Positions 1-21,874 are shown, counted from the stretch's first letter. The stretch: 60,000 nt of DNA from Acanthaster planci (GCF_001949145.1 NW_019091512.1:161923-221922); one strand, 5' to 3'. Notes: generated from the letters alone by a model not told the origin. Program-made: numbers and translations.

Positions 1-3000
1 AACACTTGCTTAAGCGCACTTGTCAGCAGTGTTAAGTCATGCGCACTTTTTTGTACAATAGGAGCCATTGGTATTTTTCACATGGCCGATCTCAGCCTAA
101 TAAACTTACCCAGCAATGACTCTTTGCTTTACAAAACCCTTTCCTTAATTAGATCCAAATTTCGTACGAATTATTCAGTCTTTCTATATCATAACCGGCC
201 ATAGTTAGGTCTGCTTCTTTATAGAATCAAGTTTGCTTCGACAAGCGCTTACATTTAAAATTTAAAATCAAATATTTGTAATATTGTCTCATTCAATAAA
301 TATGACACGCCTGATTTGTTAACCTCTGAGCCTGCATTGAATTATGTAAATGGCCCAAGCTGAGGCCCGGAGTTGAGCCTTGGTGTATGCTCAGATTATA
401 GTTTTTGCCACACTGGAGTCTTTATACTTCGGGGTCCGGTGTTACGTTTGGTTTCCTCAAAACAAAAAAGCAACAGCTTTGCGTGTAAGGCATCCGAGTC
501 ACGTCTCAGTCCCCCTCCCCCGCGGGCCAAAAGTGACAAGTTCACTAACAACTTCACACTTTGCCACTAGCCTTCGGGGCGCGGTGGCTGGCTGACAGCA
601 ATTCATCAAATTCGAGCCTTCCCCTTGTTCTTCTTCTGTGGTACCGCCGTGTGCAGTCGTTGGGTGCTCCGTGTCCAGATTGTTGATTGCCGCCGAACGA
701 AAGCTGTCCATTCTTCACCGGCCTGTAGAGCTCCCCGCTCAAAAGTCCAATCGCCTCAAACCGAAAAAATTGCTTTTATTGAAACAGCGAAAAAAGAGGC
801 GAACTTGCGACCCCGCAGTTTTCCCCAGATCAAATAAAGATATTGGCATTGGATTCTGAGGTTTTCCCTTTTTTAACAGAGCGCCCAGGCTGAGCTGGTG
901 TGAAAAAGTCCAGCCTTTTCTTGTTGGAACTGCGGGCGGTTTAGAGTAACATGGAAAAACACAAAGCGGATCCGGCGTGTACACAAACGGCAGGCAGCGC
1001 GGGCGACATCGGAACCGGGGTCGGTCAAGTTGGCCGCTTTTGAAGGACACTGAAGAAGCCAGTGTAGGGTTTTGCTGATCGAGAAAAACCCACAATCTCT
1101 GTCAGATCTATAAAGTGCAATTTTACGGGCTGTGCTTTGTTTGGAAAACTATATTAGAGAATTTGGTGTGACGCCGAATTTGACTTGTTCGTGCCCATAA
1201 CCGCGCTTACAGACACACGGCGCTGAGTGCGCATTGTCATCTGTTCGTAGTCTACTGACCGTCAGCGTATGGAACATTCGCTACTTTCCTTCAACCTGCT
1301 TGATATATTTCCCCCTTTCAAACAACTGAAAATTCATCCCATTCATTCTACAGACAGGGACCGGACAAATGAGGGTAAAATTTTTCTGTCTCGTAGATCG
1401 AGATTTCATTCGAGGTTTTTGTTTTTCAGAATAATTCTTGTACCATTTCAATTTAGAATAACTTTTACTTTATATCACCCAGTTCCTGTAGTTTCACTCT
1501 TTTGAAATGAGAGAGTACATGTGGGCCATTCGGATTTGAAAATGTTTTAATCTGGAAAGCCTTTTTCATGGTGTATATTGAGTGGCAGCTCATCACTGCC
1601 GAGTCCCCGTAGCCCGGATTAAATTTGCCGTCCATGTCATCCTCCATAACTACCTTTTCCCGATGCAGCCAGCCATGTGTTTGAAACCTGATTTCTTCTT
1701 TTCTGATTTTTTTCCGGGGGCTGTCCGAGCGAAACAGAATCATCAGTAATCGCCGGAAGACGCAACGAAATCCCCCGCCAGACCTCGCCTGGCTCCGTCG
1801 GATTTAAAACCCGACGTGCTCTAAATGGAACCATGTTATCCCATTGGTGGGCTCATTAGAGAACTACAGGTTCCCGATTCTTGACGCGCGTGCGGCGGGG
1901 GAAACCAAGTGATTAAGTTGGGACTGATTGGGTACCGTACACCAATTCAGGTGATTGAGTTTCCGCGGGAGCCGTGTATCTACGGTTACAGGCCCGGGTC
2001 TCAGCGAGCTGAGGACTGCGCGCCAGTCCAATGTAGCCGATCTCGCGTCGGGGGACCATTTTTCCCCCAGTAACCCGAGCCAAATCCCCAATCAAATTCA
2101 ATCAAATTAATTTGGTTTGTTGCGGGGCTCGTCTGCGATGCCGGGATCATTAGGCGTCGCGCCTGTTGTGTTCGAACCGGCTCTGGCGATGAAGGGGGGT
2201 CTTGCAACCCACCAGGCGGGTTAACAGCGGGCTCCGCTCGCCGGTCCAACGGCACGGACAACCGTAACCGGAACGGGTCGCTCCCCTCCCGGGCAGATGA
2301 GCCCGGGCCTCGGTATTCCCCTCCCCAGGACACCGTTCAGGCTTTCGTTTTTATCACAGCCTGGCCTCAGTCGCATCCGAACATGGATTTCGATGAGTTC
2401 GGTTCATTATCCAAACTCTCGTCTCACCCCTCCTTTCGTAACCGGATACCTTGTCGCGCTAAACGCACTCGACAACTCTGTCAGATTTCACAGAGTTACG
2501 TCGTGTCGGAAGTATCGGGTGAAACGGCTGCTATCCCAGGGTGAAATGCAGCTACACTTTACACTGATAACCTACGTGATGTATTGGTTGTTGATTCGTA
2601 GATATCCCCTACATTAATATGATTAAAACCGACACATTTGCCCTTTTTCCTCCCCCCTGGGACGGGTGAACGATCCCCCTGTACATTCTACTGTGTGATT
2701 TATGACATGTCGCGCGCAACTTCATTTCATACCGACTTACAGATTTGTCGAGACACCTTACACCTCCTATCGGCCGAACTAGTTAGAGTCGAATATTTTT
2801 GGCAAGATCTCGTGGTGACTTTTATCGGGCCATCAGCATGCTCCGCGTGGCTCTCCCCTCTAATCAATGAGATTTTACGGCACGTCTGAGCTGCCACGTG
2901 AAGGAGTGAAACGCCTTTTAAACAGACATCTATAGCAGGAACAATTATCAAGCTATGTTTGTTCCATTTTAGAATTGAAGATAAAGAAATCCATGACAAT

Positions 3001-5891
3001 TGCACTTACGGTAAATGTTCCCTTTGTTTTTCATATCCGGGTAATTAAAAAATAACTTCATAACTCGTACTTTTTGCAAATTAATTTGTCCTTTTACAAG
3101 TGAGCTTTAATATTTGTAAGTTTATCTCAATTAAAGGAATAATTCGGTATAAAAGATGTTACTCTTATTTATGTACGGTGATTTCAAGTACCTGATTGGT
3201 CAGAGTTACTGAAGCTCTGTTAATTTGAACTGCAAGTGTTCAGCAAACAAGGAACATAGGCACCTATAGCCGGCTTCACCACATACAGTGTACATGCATT
3301 TTGGCCTAAATATTATGAACATTTTTTTTCTCGAGTGCATCGCTTTAAACAACGTTATAAGCGGAGAGTTTTTTCCATATTAGCCGAATTTCTCTGGAGA
3401 CGTTCAAAATGATGTTTATTTAAACATGATAGTTTTTGCCACTCTAGACTTCGGATGTCATGTGCTGACATAGAGATGAAGTGTTTCGGCCGTTTTCTGG
3501 GCCTATTTATTACACTCGTCACTTGCGCCCGTGTTTGCGGGCATCCTCCGACGTGGACCGAGCCCTCTCACTGTCCAGAACCGCCGCCGAGTGGAACCCT
3601 CTCAAAAACTCCGTGCTCCAGCTGAAGTGCTTGGATAATCAAAAGATCCCTAAAGAGAGTTTAATTTTGATTAATGCCGACTCGGACACATTACGGGGCC
3701 CGTGTTTGCGTGTCTCTCACCGAAAAAAAAAATTGCATGGAGTTCCTTTCAGTGAAGGTTTGGTTGCCGCGTAAGGTGCCGATTGGGACAGGAGAGAGAG
3801 AGAAAGGGTACACAAAAACGCGGCACGGCAACGCCGCAGCTAGCCCGCCACACACCCCCGAACCGTAATATGTCACGGAGTGCTATCGCTCCGATTCATT
3901 AATCACGCCATTTGCTGCCATTTTTCTTGTCATTAATTTTGCATCTCGCGGTTTAATAGTCTTCGTGCTTTGGTTCCTTTCGTGCCCGGGTCCCCCCCCC
4001 CCTTGCAGCACACGAGAGGTGTTGCAATGAATTTTTTTTTCGGAGATTCGCCTCTGGTCATGGAGCCTGCTTCTTTGTTTCATCTTGACACAAAGATCGA
4101 TTGAAATTTCGACACTAAGGCTTGTGTGCCACTGTCTGACCGGACAGCCGTGCACAATCCCCTTTTCCTGAATGAAAGATCAAGGAATAATTCGCAACGT
4201 GCATTATTTTCATGTCAGCATCGAGAGCGTTCCATTTTTTAATCTTTCACTGTTCGGCTGACTGGGGAGATGTACCATACAGTTCGGGTAAAAGAAACAT
4301 GGAATTGACGGTCCCCCCCCCAAAAAAAAAAACTCGCAAAAAAAAGGGCCTACCAGTTTCAAAAAATATCCATGTCTGTTCTCATGGAATACTTCGGATC
4401 TGAATTCTGAATTGAGGGGGAAAAGTGAAAGCTTCATCGTGCCTAAGGCAAGAGAGGAAAATCACCGTTAAAGGTTGGGGACGTTATAAACATGATTGAT
4501 AGCGTGTCATATATTAATTGAAATGTGCACCTTTGCCAGACTTGGCGCCTGAGGTGCCTGGGACGCATGCAAGTTTTATTAAGGTGAAGATTCCGAATTT
4601 TAAGTAGAGGATCGTGTAAGAACCACTGCGTTAAGCCTGATGAGTTTGGGCCCCGCAGGAGGCCAGCCCGGGCCAGGCCGAGACAGATATGGGAAACTCT
4701 CTTTGTCGAGCTTGTAACTGCGAAAAAGGGTTGCCCGTTGTCCAGCTTGAAGCTTTTCGTCATATTCCTGAACCAGAGGGAGCGAAGCAATAAAAAGAAA
4801 GCGCTCGTTCGCCAAAAGGAAAAGAAACTGAAGTACGGAAGGTATCAAAATCTACTCCCCAGGTCATTACAAAATTGGTTCCATTTAGTTATCTAGTAAT
4901 AGTACACAATTTCTGTTCCGTTATTACTTTGAAGTAGTGTCACTGAAGTTGGTCACATCACGAAGGAGAGTCGGTGTTGTTAAAGTGATTCTTATCAGAC
5001 AGTTTCCGTGCAGTACTTCTGTTTACCATAACCATGTGCCAATTTCATCGGGTTTATTTTTTTCATACCCAAGTTTCGTATCGTGAATCCCCAGCTTTCG
5101 AAATACCTCCCCGTGTCGGTGCAGAAGTAAACACCACGGGTCGCCACTCCAAACTTTGAACACCTGTGTCCGCAAGTGCATAAAACCGGACCTATTGGGC
5201 AGGCCAATCTGCCCGGGGTAAACACAGGGTGTCAGTTGGCAAACACGCCGCCTTTTCTTAGCAGTCTTGTTCAATTTTGCCGAAGAATTTTGGGGGTGGG
5301 GTGCTGACAAACATGCTACTGGGTGCTTGATGTGTGTGGCATGTTTTTCTCTCTCACGTTCTTTTTTTCCCTTAATTTTTTGGTAGAGGCACGTCAGGCC
5401 TTTAATTTGATGACAGATTTAGTGTCGTGTGTGTGATTTTTGTGAAATGTTGCATGCGCTGGTTTTTAGTTTTAGTGAATTGATGGCTATTTTAATGTTC
5501 ATTATATTTCAATGTTAATGTAGGCCTATCTCAATGCTAGGTCCAATTGTATATAATGATTTGGTATATTATGTTAATTGTATTTTAACGTTTGCAAAGA
5601 ATGCGCATTTGAACATATTTGTAATGAAATCTGCGCAATATAAATGAATAAATTATTAATAAATCATTATGAATTACCTTTCTGAAGGCTCCAAGGAAAG
5701 AAATACGGTCCAACAAAGAAGACACAAAATGAACAAAAGCTAGACACATTGGTGATATTTCCTTGTTTTTCATAATACTTCTTTCTGTTGCACCGTGAAT
5801 TGTAAACACTTCTGTATTAAAGTAGCACCCTTTCTATCCATTATAATTATATGGCCCATGCAAAACAGTGGATCTTAATTATTTTAAAACA
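1..5891. other. Non-coding, probable 3' part of a long sim intron
   Basis: No exon with recognisable similarity was seen on either strand. I looked specifically for the sim bHLH segment (KNAARTRREKE, LDKASIIRL, LKMR) and did not find it. The stretch has ordinary complexity with short homopolymers (for example poly-C near 3997 and 4315) and a CpG-rich section at about 1780-2340. Open frames here are short and match nothing known. Confidence 0.55.
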
Positions 5892-6371
5892 AAAGCTGCA
5901 GTTATTGCACTGTTCTTCTTATATGCACCACCTATCATAGGAAACATTTACACACTTTGCGCACGTTATCGTTAGTGCAGTGCAACAGTTCTACATACTG
6001 TTGCCTATGGTACCGGTGCCAGGTACTTCGTGCCTTCCTGGTACCTTTGGGATCAAAGGTACCATACACTCTAAAAACACCATATTTGACCCATAAAGGG
6101 TAATATATGACCCAAAAGGGAGTCATATTAAAGCTGCCGTTATTCCAGTGTTCTTCCTATTTGCACCACCTACTATAGGAAACATTTATAACTTTACGCA
6201 CATTATCGTTAGTGCAGTGCACCAGTTCTACATATTGTTGCCTATGGTACCGGTGCCAGGTACTTCGTGCCTTTCTGGTACCTTTGGGATTAAAGGTACC
6301 ATACACTTTAAAACACCATATTTGACCCAGAAAGGGTAATAGGCCTATATGACCCAAAAGGGAGTCATATT
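5892..6371 (+). repeat. Tandem duplication, two 238-bp units
   Basis: Unit 1 begins at 5892 and unit 2 at 6130. They agree over their whole length, with scattered substitutions and one short insertion near 6340. Each unit contains GGTACCTTTG, a four-base loop and CAAAGGTACC (6040-6063 in unit 1), a perfect 10-bp hairpin, and several GGTACC words. Each ends in GACCCAAAAGGGAGTCATAT. Confidence 0.9.
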
Positions 6372-6481
6372 TTGACCTGGAAAAGGGTCAGGCCCCATGG
6401 GAACCCACATTCCGGGAAAAGGGTCAGGCCCCATGGGGACCCAGATTCCGGGTCAGTCTGGCCCTGGTGTTTTAGAGTGTA
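6302..6481. mobile_element. Small inverted-repeat element (MITE-like), ~180 bp
   Basis: TACACTTTAAAACACC at the left end is the reverse complement, with one mismatch, of GGTGTTTTAGAGTGTA at 6466-6481. Ends of the form CACT...AGTG flanked by TA suggest a DNA-transposon derivative. Inside, a 36-base unit starting GGAAAAGGGTCAGGCCCCAT is present twice (6379 and 6415). The left end is also present in the first 238-bp unit, at 6065. No coding capacity. Confidence 0.55.
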
Positions 6482-6976
6482 CCGTTGGTACCCCGCGTTG
6501 GATATGACCAATTTAAAGAAGGAAATTCGTGGCACTGTATTGCCAACTGTTTCACCAATACGGCTGGAGGAAGAAGTGTTTGCCATAGCGTTTCTAGAAT
6601 GTCACGCAGGTCTCTAGCCTTTAAATGGGTTCATTGGTTTTGCTATTTAGAATGTTGATTTGAATTATTCTTGCACTCAGGCCGCGCTTTGTCGCGGCGT
6701 GGGGTGGGGTTTCGGGTTATTACGCAAAACTTGGGCCAAAGGAATTCAAATTTATATATACAGTTTCAGATATTGTTGAGTTCAACTTTATGTATACAGT
6801 TCTGTGGCAGGTAATTTATAAAAAATATATAAAAAGGCAATAAAAAGCAATGCCGCTAGATGCAGGGCCTGTGTAAGTGCGTCGGGTGTTCCACAGAGGA
6901 GAATTGCTTTGATTTGAGAACCACCTGAAATATGTGAACAGATTAATTGACAAAAAAAAACCACGGTAGGGGAAGA

Positions 6977-7310
6977 CCAATCTCCCGGCCACGTGGCCTC
7001 ATTCACCCTCGTTCAAACAAGACTTCATTAGAAAGGGAGGCCAAATTAATATCCATTCCAGGCTGTCGGGATCCGACGCGTCGGCTTTTCGTTTTCGGCC
7101 CCCTACATTGTTCCCTGGTCAGCCAGTAAACACGGACCTTTATGAGAATAAGAAAGTCGGGTTATTCCGAGGCGTTGATCACACAGTGTGATATGCCGGT
7201 TTCCTCCGCCGTGCAACACCGACTGTATACATTGCACCGAGACCCGGTGATGATACGCCAATCTCCCGGTCCTATATATACGCGGAAACCGAACGAAGGG
7301 GGTCCTTCAT
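6977..7310 (+). promoter_or_regulatory. Candidate internal promoter (CCAAT, TATA) in the sim 5' intron
   Basis: CCAATCTCCCGG occurs twice, at 6977-6988 (with CACGTG at 6990-6995) and 7258-7269. The second copy is followed by TATATATA at 7273-7280 and an initiator-like TTCATCACA about 30 bases later. A palindrome ATCACACAGTGTGAT lies at 7178-7192. The arrangement resembles a TATA promoter on the + strand, 1.9 kb before sim exon a. No downstream first exon could be defined, so this stays a candidate. Confidence 0.3.
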
Positions 7311-7406
7311 CACACAGCAACTACTCACAAAGAAACGCGGCGTAGTTTGCCGAGCCGCCTCGCCGAGAATTCCTGTTAATTTTACAACAGGAAGCTGTTT
7401 TGGGGC

Positions 7407-7425
7407 TGGCTGGCTGGCTGGCTGT
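7407..7425. repeat. (GGCT)n short tandem repeat
   Basis: Four to five copies of GGCT/CTGG, followed by a short TGTGTGTGT run. Simple-sequence repeat inside the sim intron. Confidence 0.8.
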
Positions 7426-9218
7426 GTGTGTACAGCTCCTTTTCTTTTAAGGGTTTTGTTTTGAGCAGGCCGTGCTGAGGCCTTCCCCCGGCCTATCCTC
7501 TGATGACCTGGGTTGACACACCGGGCTTTTCTCGCCAGGGGAAGTGTGAGCAGCGCGCTCCGTGCTCGGCTGCTTCCGCTCGATAAACGGCAGGGTAAAT
7601 GAGCTGCTTGCTTGAAGTGCTTTGTATCCAGAATGTACTCACCAGATTATGAAATATTGGTTCTTTTTTTTTCTTCGGGGTCACAGTTGCCAATTGGCTC
7701 TATGCAACACTGTGCACTTGGAAGTTTAACATGACACTTTCAGGCGCTGTGTGTATTTGGATCCTGAGGTATAACAGTGATCCATTATTATTCTCAGAAA
7801 TGTTCCACAAGTGAAATAGTCGGACTTCCTTCACAGAACTGTATCGTGTAGGCGTAACATGTCTACGTCCACGCATGCGTGGAAGTTTGGGAGAGGCACA
7901 GAAAAGTACGAGGGGGAGTATATACTCCTTTATATATACCGCGTGCGGGAAAATGTATACTTAATTACGCCAAGCGTTGGTGCTCATACCTTTTCCTTCA
8001 AGTCCGTAAAAAAACAGACAATTAATGAGGCCTACTCTGATTTGGTTTATCTCCATTTCATGTCTTGTAAAGTTGAGCCAGGCGCGGTTCTATTTTTAGG
8101 GGAGAGGCCTAGACCGTTTGCACATGACGTCACCTTTTAACTTTCACCACTGCAAATCCAGTATTTTCCTCCCTTGCTACGTTTTTCTATTTTTGTATTT
8201 TGGGGGGCTAGACAATTTTTTTGGGGGGGAGGCTAAAGCCTTCCTAGCCCCTCCTCCAGAAGAACCGCTTTGATTTCAGGTCCCTTGTGACGAAATAAGT
8301 TGTCACTGAACCAACCATGCGTTATATCCTTTTCCAAAAGTGCTCCTGAAGAAAACAATATTGTCTCTTTCATTCTATATTGCTGTTGAGCTTTGGAAGA
8401 TATTTAATTGGCCTATATCTGCTAAAGCCTTGTTTAAGCAGTTCAGATTTTGCAATAATTAAAGTGTTCCATTCTTGATAAGAAGTGCCGTATAATGAAG
8501 TCTACGGGGTCGGCAAACAAACGGCGAAATGAAAGCGGGGGACAATGCAAACAAAAGTATCGATTGAAAAATCCGTTTTGTGAATCTAAATTTAATATGC
8601 TTTGGGCCTATATGGCTTAATGCGGCAGTCTGTGCCAATATTAATCCGCCAATAGTTGTCGTATGTACACCTGTATCGCTGTACACAAATGACTAGGTCG
8701 AGCCAGCCTTCATTTGGTACGGTCCGATTTAATTGAGAAGCTAAAAAGTGTTACTTAATTAAGTTTTTCCCCACTCCTTCTTTATAAAGTGTCGCGTGAA
8801 ATTTTAGATGTTATTTTTTTAGTTTTTTTTCTGTTGAGTTTTCTGAAAGTGTCATTGTTTGGTTGTAATGACTCAAATTTCGTCCAGTTAGGGTGGCTGT
8901 TAAACAGTTAGCCGTGTAGACCATTCAAATCACAGTGTGGGGCTGATGTAGAAGGTTGATTATATATTTGAATTGACTTAAGTTCTTCAAAATTCTGTTA
9001 GCGTGTGGTTTTTTGATCAAGTGACGTATTCTCAACTAATATTAACAACTTAACAACCCCCACAGAACCTTGTCGAATGAGACTTAGCACTTAACCAAGT
9101 ACAGAAGTACGCTTCAGTAATTCTGACGTTCTTTGTCGTCAGAAAAGATGTGAAATGCCGCGTGTTTCCGCAGAGGCAAGTGTTTTGAAAAATAAAATTA
9201 TTTTGCCCTTCTTTCTAG

Positions 9219-17887
<8,669 letters not shown>

Positions 17888-18169
17888 CACACACGTAACA
17901 TTTAACAACAGTCACGTGTGCTGCATGATGTGGCGCATGCGTCGAGGCTCCCAATCTGAGCTGTCCTCGCAACATTTCGGATATTGCACCTTCACGTTTT
18001 GTCAGGCTTCTCTGGTGCAACAGATCTCATGCTATTTGTGTGTGTTAGCCTTCAATCACTCTCTGTGAATAGTACTGAAAATTTCAAACTAGTGAGCATT
18101 AATAATCAAACCAGTTTTATTGTCTCTCAGTACTGCCTCGTTAACATGGTGTTACATCTTTTTGCGACC

Positions 18170-18175
18170 AATAAA
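18170..18175 (+). terminator. sim polyadenylation signal AATAAA
   Basis: AATAAA lies 283 bases after the sim stop codon and is followed within 30 bases by a GT-rich stretch (TTGTGTATCTAGGG). The 3' UTR would therefore be about 300 bases. No competing canonical hexamer was seen earlier in this stretch. Confidence 0.7.
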
Positions 18176-18195
18176 ATCTTGTGTATCTAGGGTTG

Positions 18196-21100
18196 GATCC
18201 TTCTGTTCAAGCGCTACTGACCATGTTATTTTCAACATGGCACTGAATTTGTTCAAAATCGCTTTTTTAATTGCAAACAGCTTGCTTTTACTAAACTTTT
18301 TGGAACAATAACAGGTATATTAGCAGATGCAAATTGCATGTCAAAGGTCAGCTAGGGTACCCAAGAATTGAAAACATCCTGTTTGTTCATTTTCACCTGG
18401 ATCGTAATACAGAGGATCAGTTTCGGGGTTCTTTTGCATTTGAGGTTTGGAATTGATGCAGTCCACTAGCTCTGAAAGTGTGGAATCGAATGCAATGGAA
18501 TTGTTGTCTAAATTTTCAACGGGTGTATTCAGGAATACCAAACTGAATTAGCCTGTGCTTATGTGAAATGAAGTATTTGCCACTCATGGTATCAGCAAGT
18601 TCAAATTGGTAGATTTGTCCCAACAACCTGATTTCTTCTTCGGGCCCTATTAAAAAGCAAAAACTGTTAGATTATTGAAGTGAGAGACCCAGGCTAACTG
18701 TCGGGTCTTTTTTATGCAACTGACCTTCACATTGTGATATGCCTAACGAAGATGAGGATTGCTCGTATGACGTTGAGCGTAAATGTTGCATAGGTCATTC
18801 CTTAACACAACATTAGGCCAAAGTTGGAGCCAAGGCTGAGAAAAATGTATAGTTGGGGGGGGGGCGGTCCCGATCTATGTACTTAAGTCTGCGGACAAGA
18901 CAGTGAAACTGACAAATAAGCGATGATTAGGTTTGGTCGTAGCCGATATGACAAGTGTTTCGGCCATGTGGCCACAACTTACTGCGCTCAAAAGCAAACC
19001 CCCTGTTCGTTTGTGTGACAATATTGGTGTCGTAAGATTGCAATTGCCCGTACTACCTTATGGTCGCCATGAAGCGACCCAGTAAGCCCCGCCCACTGCG
19101 CACCTGAGCATTTACTTCTTTCCAGTACCTCACTGCATGTTTCAGTCACGCCAGTCATACGCACGGGTGTCGGACTGCCGTTCCTCAATCACAGCTGTGA
19201 TTGGTTCAAAGACCACGGGGTGGGGCTTAAATTGGTCCATCGGGCAGAAAAGTCTAGACCGGCTATTTTATCCATCGTACGTGGCATACGATGCAAGGCA
19301 AAATGTCTGGTGGGGCCGGCAATACTTTGTGCTTTTATAAAAGCAAGAGTGGACGGTGGGTGGGGGGTTGACGGGCCGTGGCTGCATTTTATTTTCCATT
19401 CCTTCAAAAAGACCATAGTTGAATGACAAATTTCCAATCTTTACCCCCAAGCCCCCCCCCCACGAGACTTTGTTCTGGATGCCACATTTATATAAAAGTG
19501 TGACTTCCGGTCGCGACAGTCAGGACCTCCTGTTGTTCACTGCAATATACCCCAGTGGTCGTAAATACGGCCCTCCTCATCATAGGGAAGCCATAGCCTT
19601 GAAACCTTTTAGCTCGTTCTGCTGTGTCAGTTGAGTCTTGGGTTACTTTTGTTTGGCCTGCTGGTTATAAACAATCAGTTTTAAAACAGTTGATTATGTC
19701 TCTAGACAGGAGTGTTGCGGAAAATAATTTTTTGGGGGGTCAACTTGAAATTTAGTTTGGGATGCTTACAAACGAACCTGCTTCATACAGCACAGACAAA
19801 AATGTAGGTCTCTCTGCCATCATAGCTTTTACTTCTTAATTAATTGTACAGGTTATAGTCCTGAACCCTGTAAGGATTTCATGCTAATTTTTGTTTGATT
19901 TATTTATTGTCCTCTTAACTAAAAAGTTGGTTTCTCTTGCCACTTGTACGTATACATTTTTGTCAGTGTAACTTATACATACTTGTGTCAGTTTTATCAG
20001 ATAAACACTATTGAGATATAGATAGAACCACGGTGGAATAAAATATTTTGAAAATACTAAATGAAAGAGTACTGGGCTTTGAATCGCCAAGTCCCAACTA
20101 AATTTACTTATTTTTTCCTTTTTATGTATCTCAATTCTTTGACGTTTTTGGTATATAAAAAGGAGCTTCAATGAATCTTTTTTTTTTTGCTACGTCTTGT
20201 TCACTCAGCCTTAAAACAAGAATATGAAGTATTCATGAACTTTGGTGATTTCGAACATTCACGATTCTGTGGATAACTAGAGGGTCACTTCGTCCATAGC
20301 ATCTATACTGGGCAGATATTTCATGCTGCTGACAGGGAGGCACCTTCAAAGACGGGTGTCTGACCCCTGCTCCCTGTACATGTATGTGTGTTCTAGCATT
20401 TAGTCTGCAATATCGGTGAGCAGCGCCGTCAGGTTGTCCTGTGCACTCTAAACGGCCTCATCGGGCAAGTTCGACCTGCGACAATCTGTTTAACCATCAC
20501 TCGATTTTGCCTGGTGCTGGTATAATATTTCATGCATATAGGTTACCAGTCAAAATCAACCATTGGTTGACAATTTATCACAGATCGAATTGTCCCTTGC
20601 TGCAGGTTATCTGTAATCCAGCACCAAACCTTATCGTGAAGCTGCTATTTTCTTATTCTGACAGCAAAGTTCAGTTCAAAGAAGCACGTGGAGAATTGTT
20701 TCAGTCTTCCTTGTTGAGGTCTCTACAAAGCGCCCTCATTGCTCAGTTTGCAAGTGGACGCTGCATCTCACTGTTTAGCACGAGTCGAGGCCATGAGTGT
20801 CCTCAGGTCCATGACCAGTCTTGGGTCACAAGAACGCCTCTCAGGCCCAAGCGAGACCAAAAGAGGGCGTAATTTTCCAAGCAACAGAGGCTTCTTTAAG
20901 GTGCCTTTTACTTCTACGTGCGAGCTCGTGAATATTTTACGATCCTCAGGTCGTTTAGAGTAAGGGCATAGGAACCATGTTCGGGACGGGTCAAAGAGAT
21001 ATTTCTAAAAATCACGAATTTGGGACTTATGACTTTCAACTCGAGGTATGCCGGTCACAAACAACACAGGCGGGCGGCTACATTCAGAACTACGAGCATA

Positions 21101-21874
21101 GTGTCATGAAATTCAGTTCAAATTAGAAAACGTTGGAAACAAATTCGGCTGAGTGTTTCCTGGCCTGGCAAATCTGAAAATATCTCGGCAAATTCCACAT
21201 TTTAATATAAAAACATTTAATTTAAGAATTTCTTCAAAATTGATGAATTCTAGAAAACAACTTCCCCTCAAATACCCAATTACAAATACTTCAGTAATAT
21301 CATAGAGCAAGGGCACAGATGGTAAGATAATCTGTTATTTGGGGGCAACAGTTGTAAAAAAGTTCATTTTGTGGCACTTCCTAAAGAAAAGAAAAAGAAA
21401 ATCGTGGCTGGTTCCATGATTCTTGGAGGGGGGGTCATTTTTAGCAAGGGGGACGGTTACTGTGTTAATTTCTTTGTTCTGCCCTTATAATAACCGATCT
21501 CGAAACAAAACCCTTACAGAATTTATGTTTTTGGAAGGGGTTTCAACCTTAAGACGTAGGCTGCATAGAAATGGAGGGAGCAAAAGGGGGGGTGTTGACC
21601 CCCAAATCCTCTCGATAAACGTCAGATCAGCCAAATTCAACTGTGAGCACATGCTAAGGCACAATTAAGAAGTGTATGTGCCTGGTTAGGAGCTGCACCC
21701 CGTTAGTGTACAAACACAAACTCCTGAGCTCTCATCCTTGAATACCTGAACAAAAAGAAATGCATTTTTACTCAGTTAAAACTTTACAATATAAAATCAA
21801 TATGGATCTCAGATCCCGCTTGCTAACACTATGCTATGTGTCAGAAAGACCTGGTTGTGAGTAAAGGAGTTGTA
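18196..21874. other. Intergenic region between sim and UBE3D
   Basis: No gene recognised on either strand. The longest open frame (20441-20872, +) lacks a convincing start, codes for nothing I recognise and has no splice context. There are poly-G/poly-C tracts (18855, 19364, 19450, 21428), a 7-bp-arm hairpin CATCGTA...TACGATG at 19273-19293 holding a TACGTG core, and another TACGTG at 20915. Both genes read rightward, so sim regulatory elements could sit here. Confidence 0.55.

Larger units (their letters stand above)
6482..9218. other. Non-coding, sim intron upstream of exon a
   Basis: Apart from the promoter-like cluster at about 6977-7310 and a (GGCT)n run near 7407-7425, no coding or RNA feature was recognised. 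8160-9218 is AT-rich and unremarkable, ending in the pyrimidine tract of the exon a acceptor. Confidence 0.55.

Noticed and set aside
2001-2333. 110-codon minus-strand frame in a CpG-rich stretch
   Set aside because: The composition (Pro/Arg/Gly-rich) is what CpG-rich non-coding DNA gives. No known domain and no convincing splice sites.
1-9218. Search for the sim bHLH exon
   Set aside because: No segment resembling the basic region, LDKASIIRL or LKMR was found in any + strand frame, so I place it outside the window rather than guess.
20441-20872. 143-codon frame between sim and UBE3D
   Set aside because: Its first codon is CTG-type rather than ATG, with no recognisable motif and no promoter or polyadenylation context tied to it.
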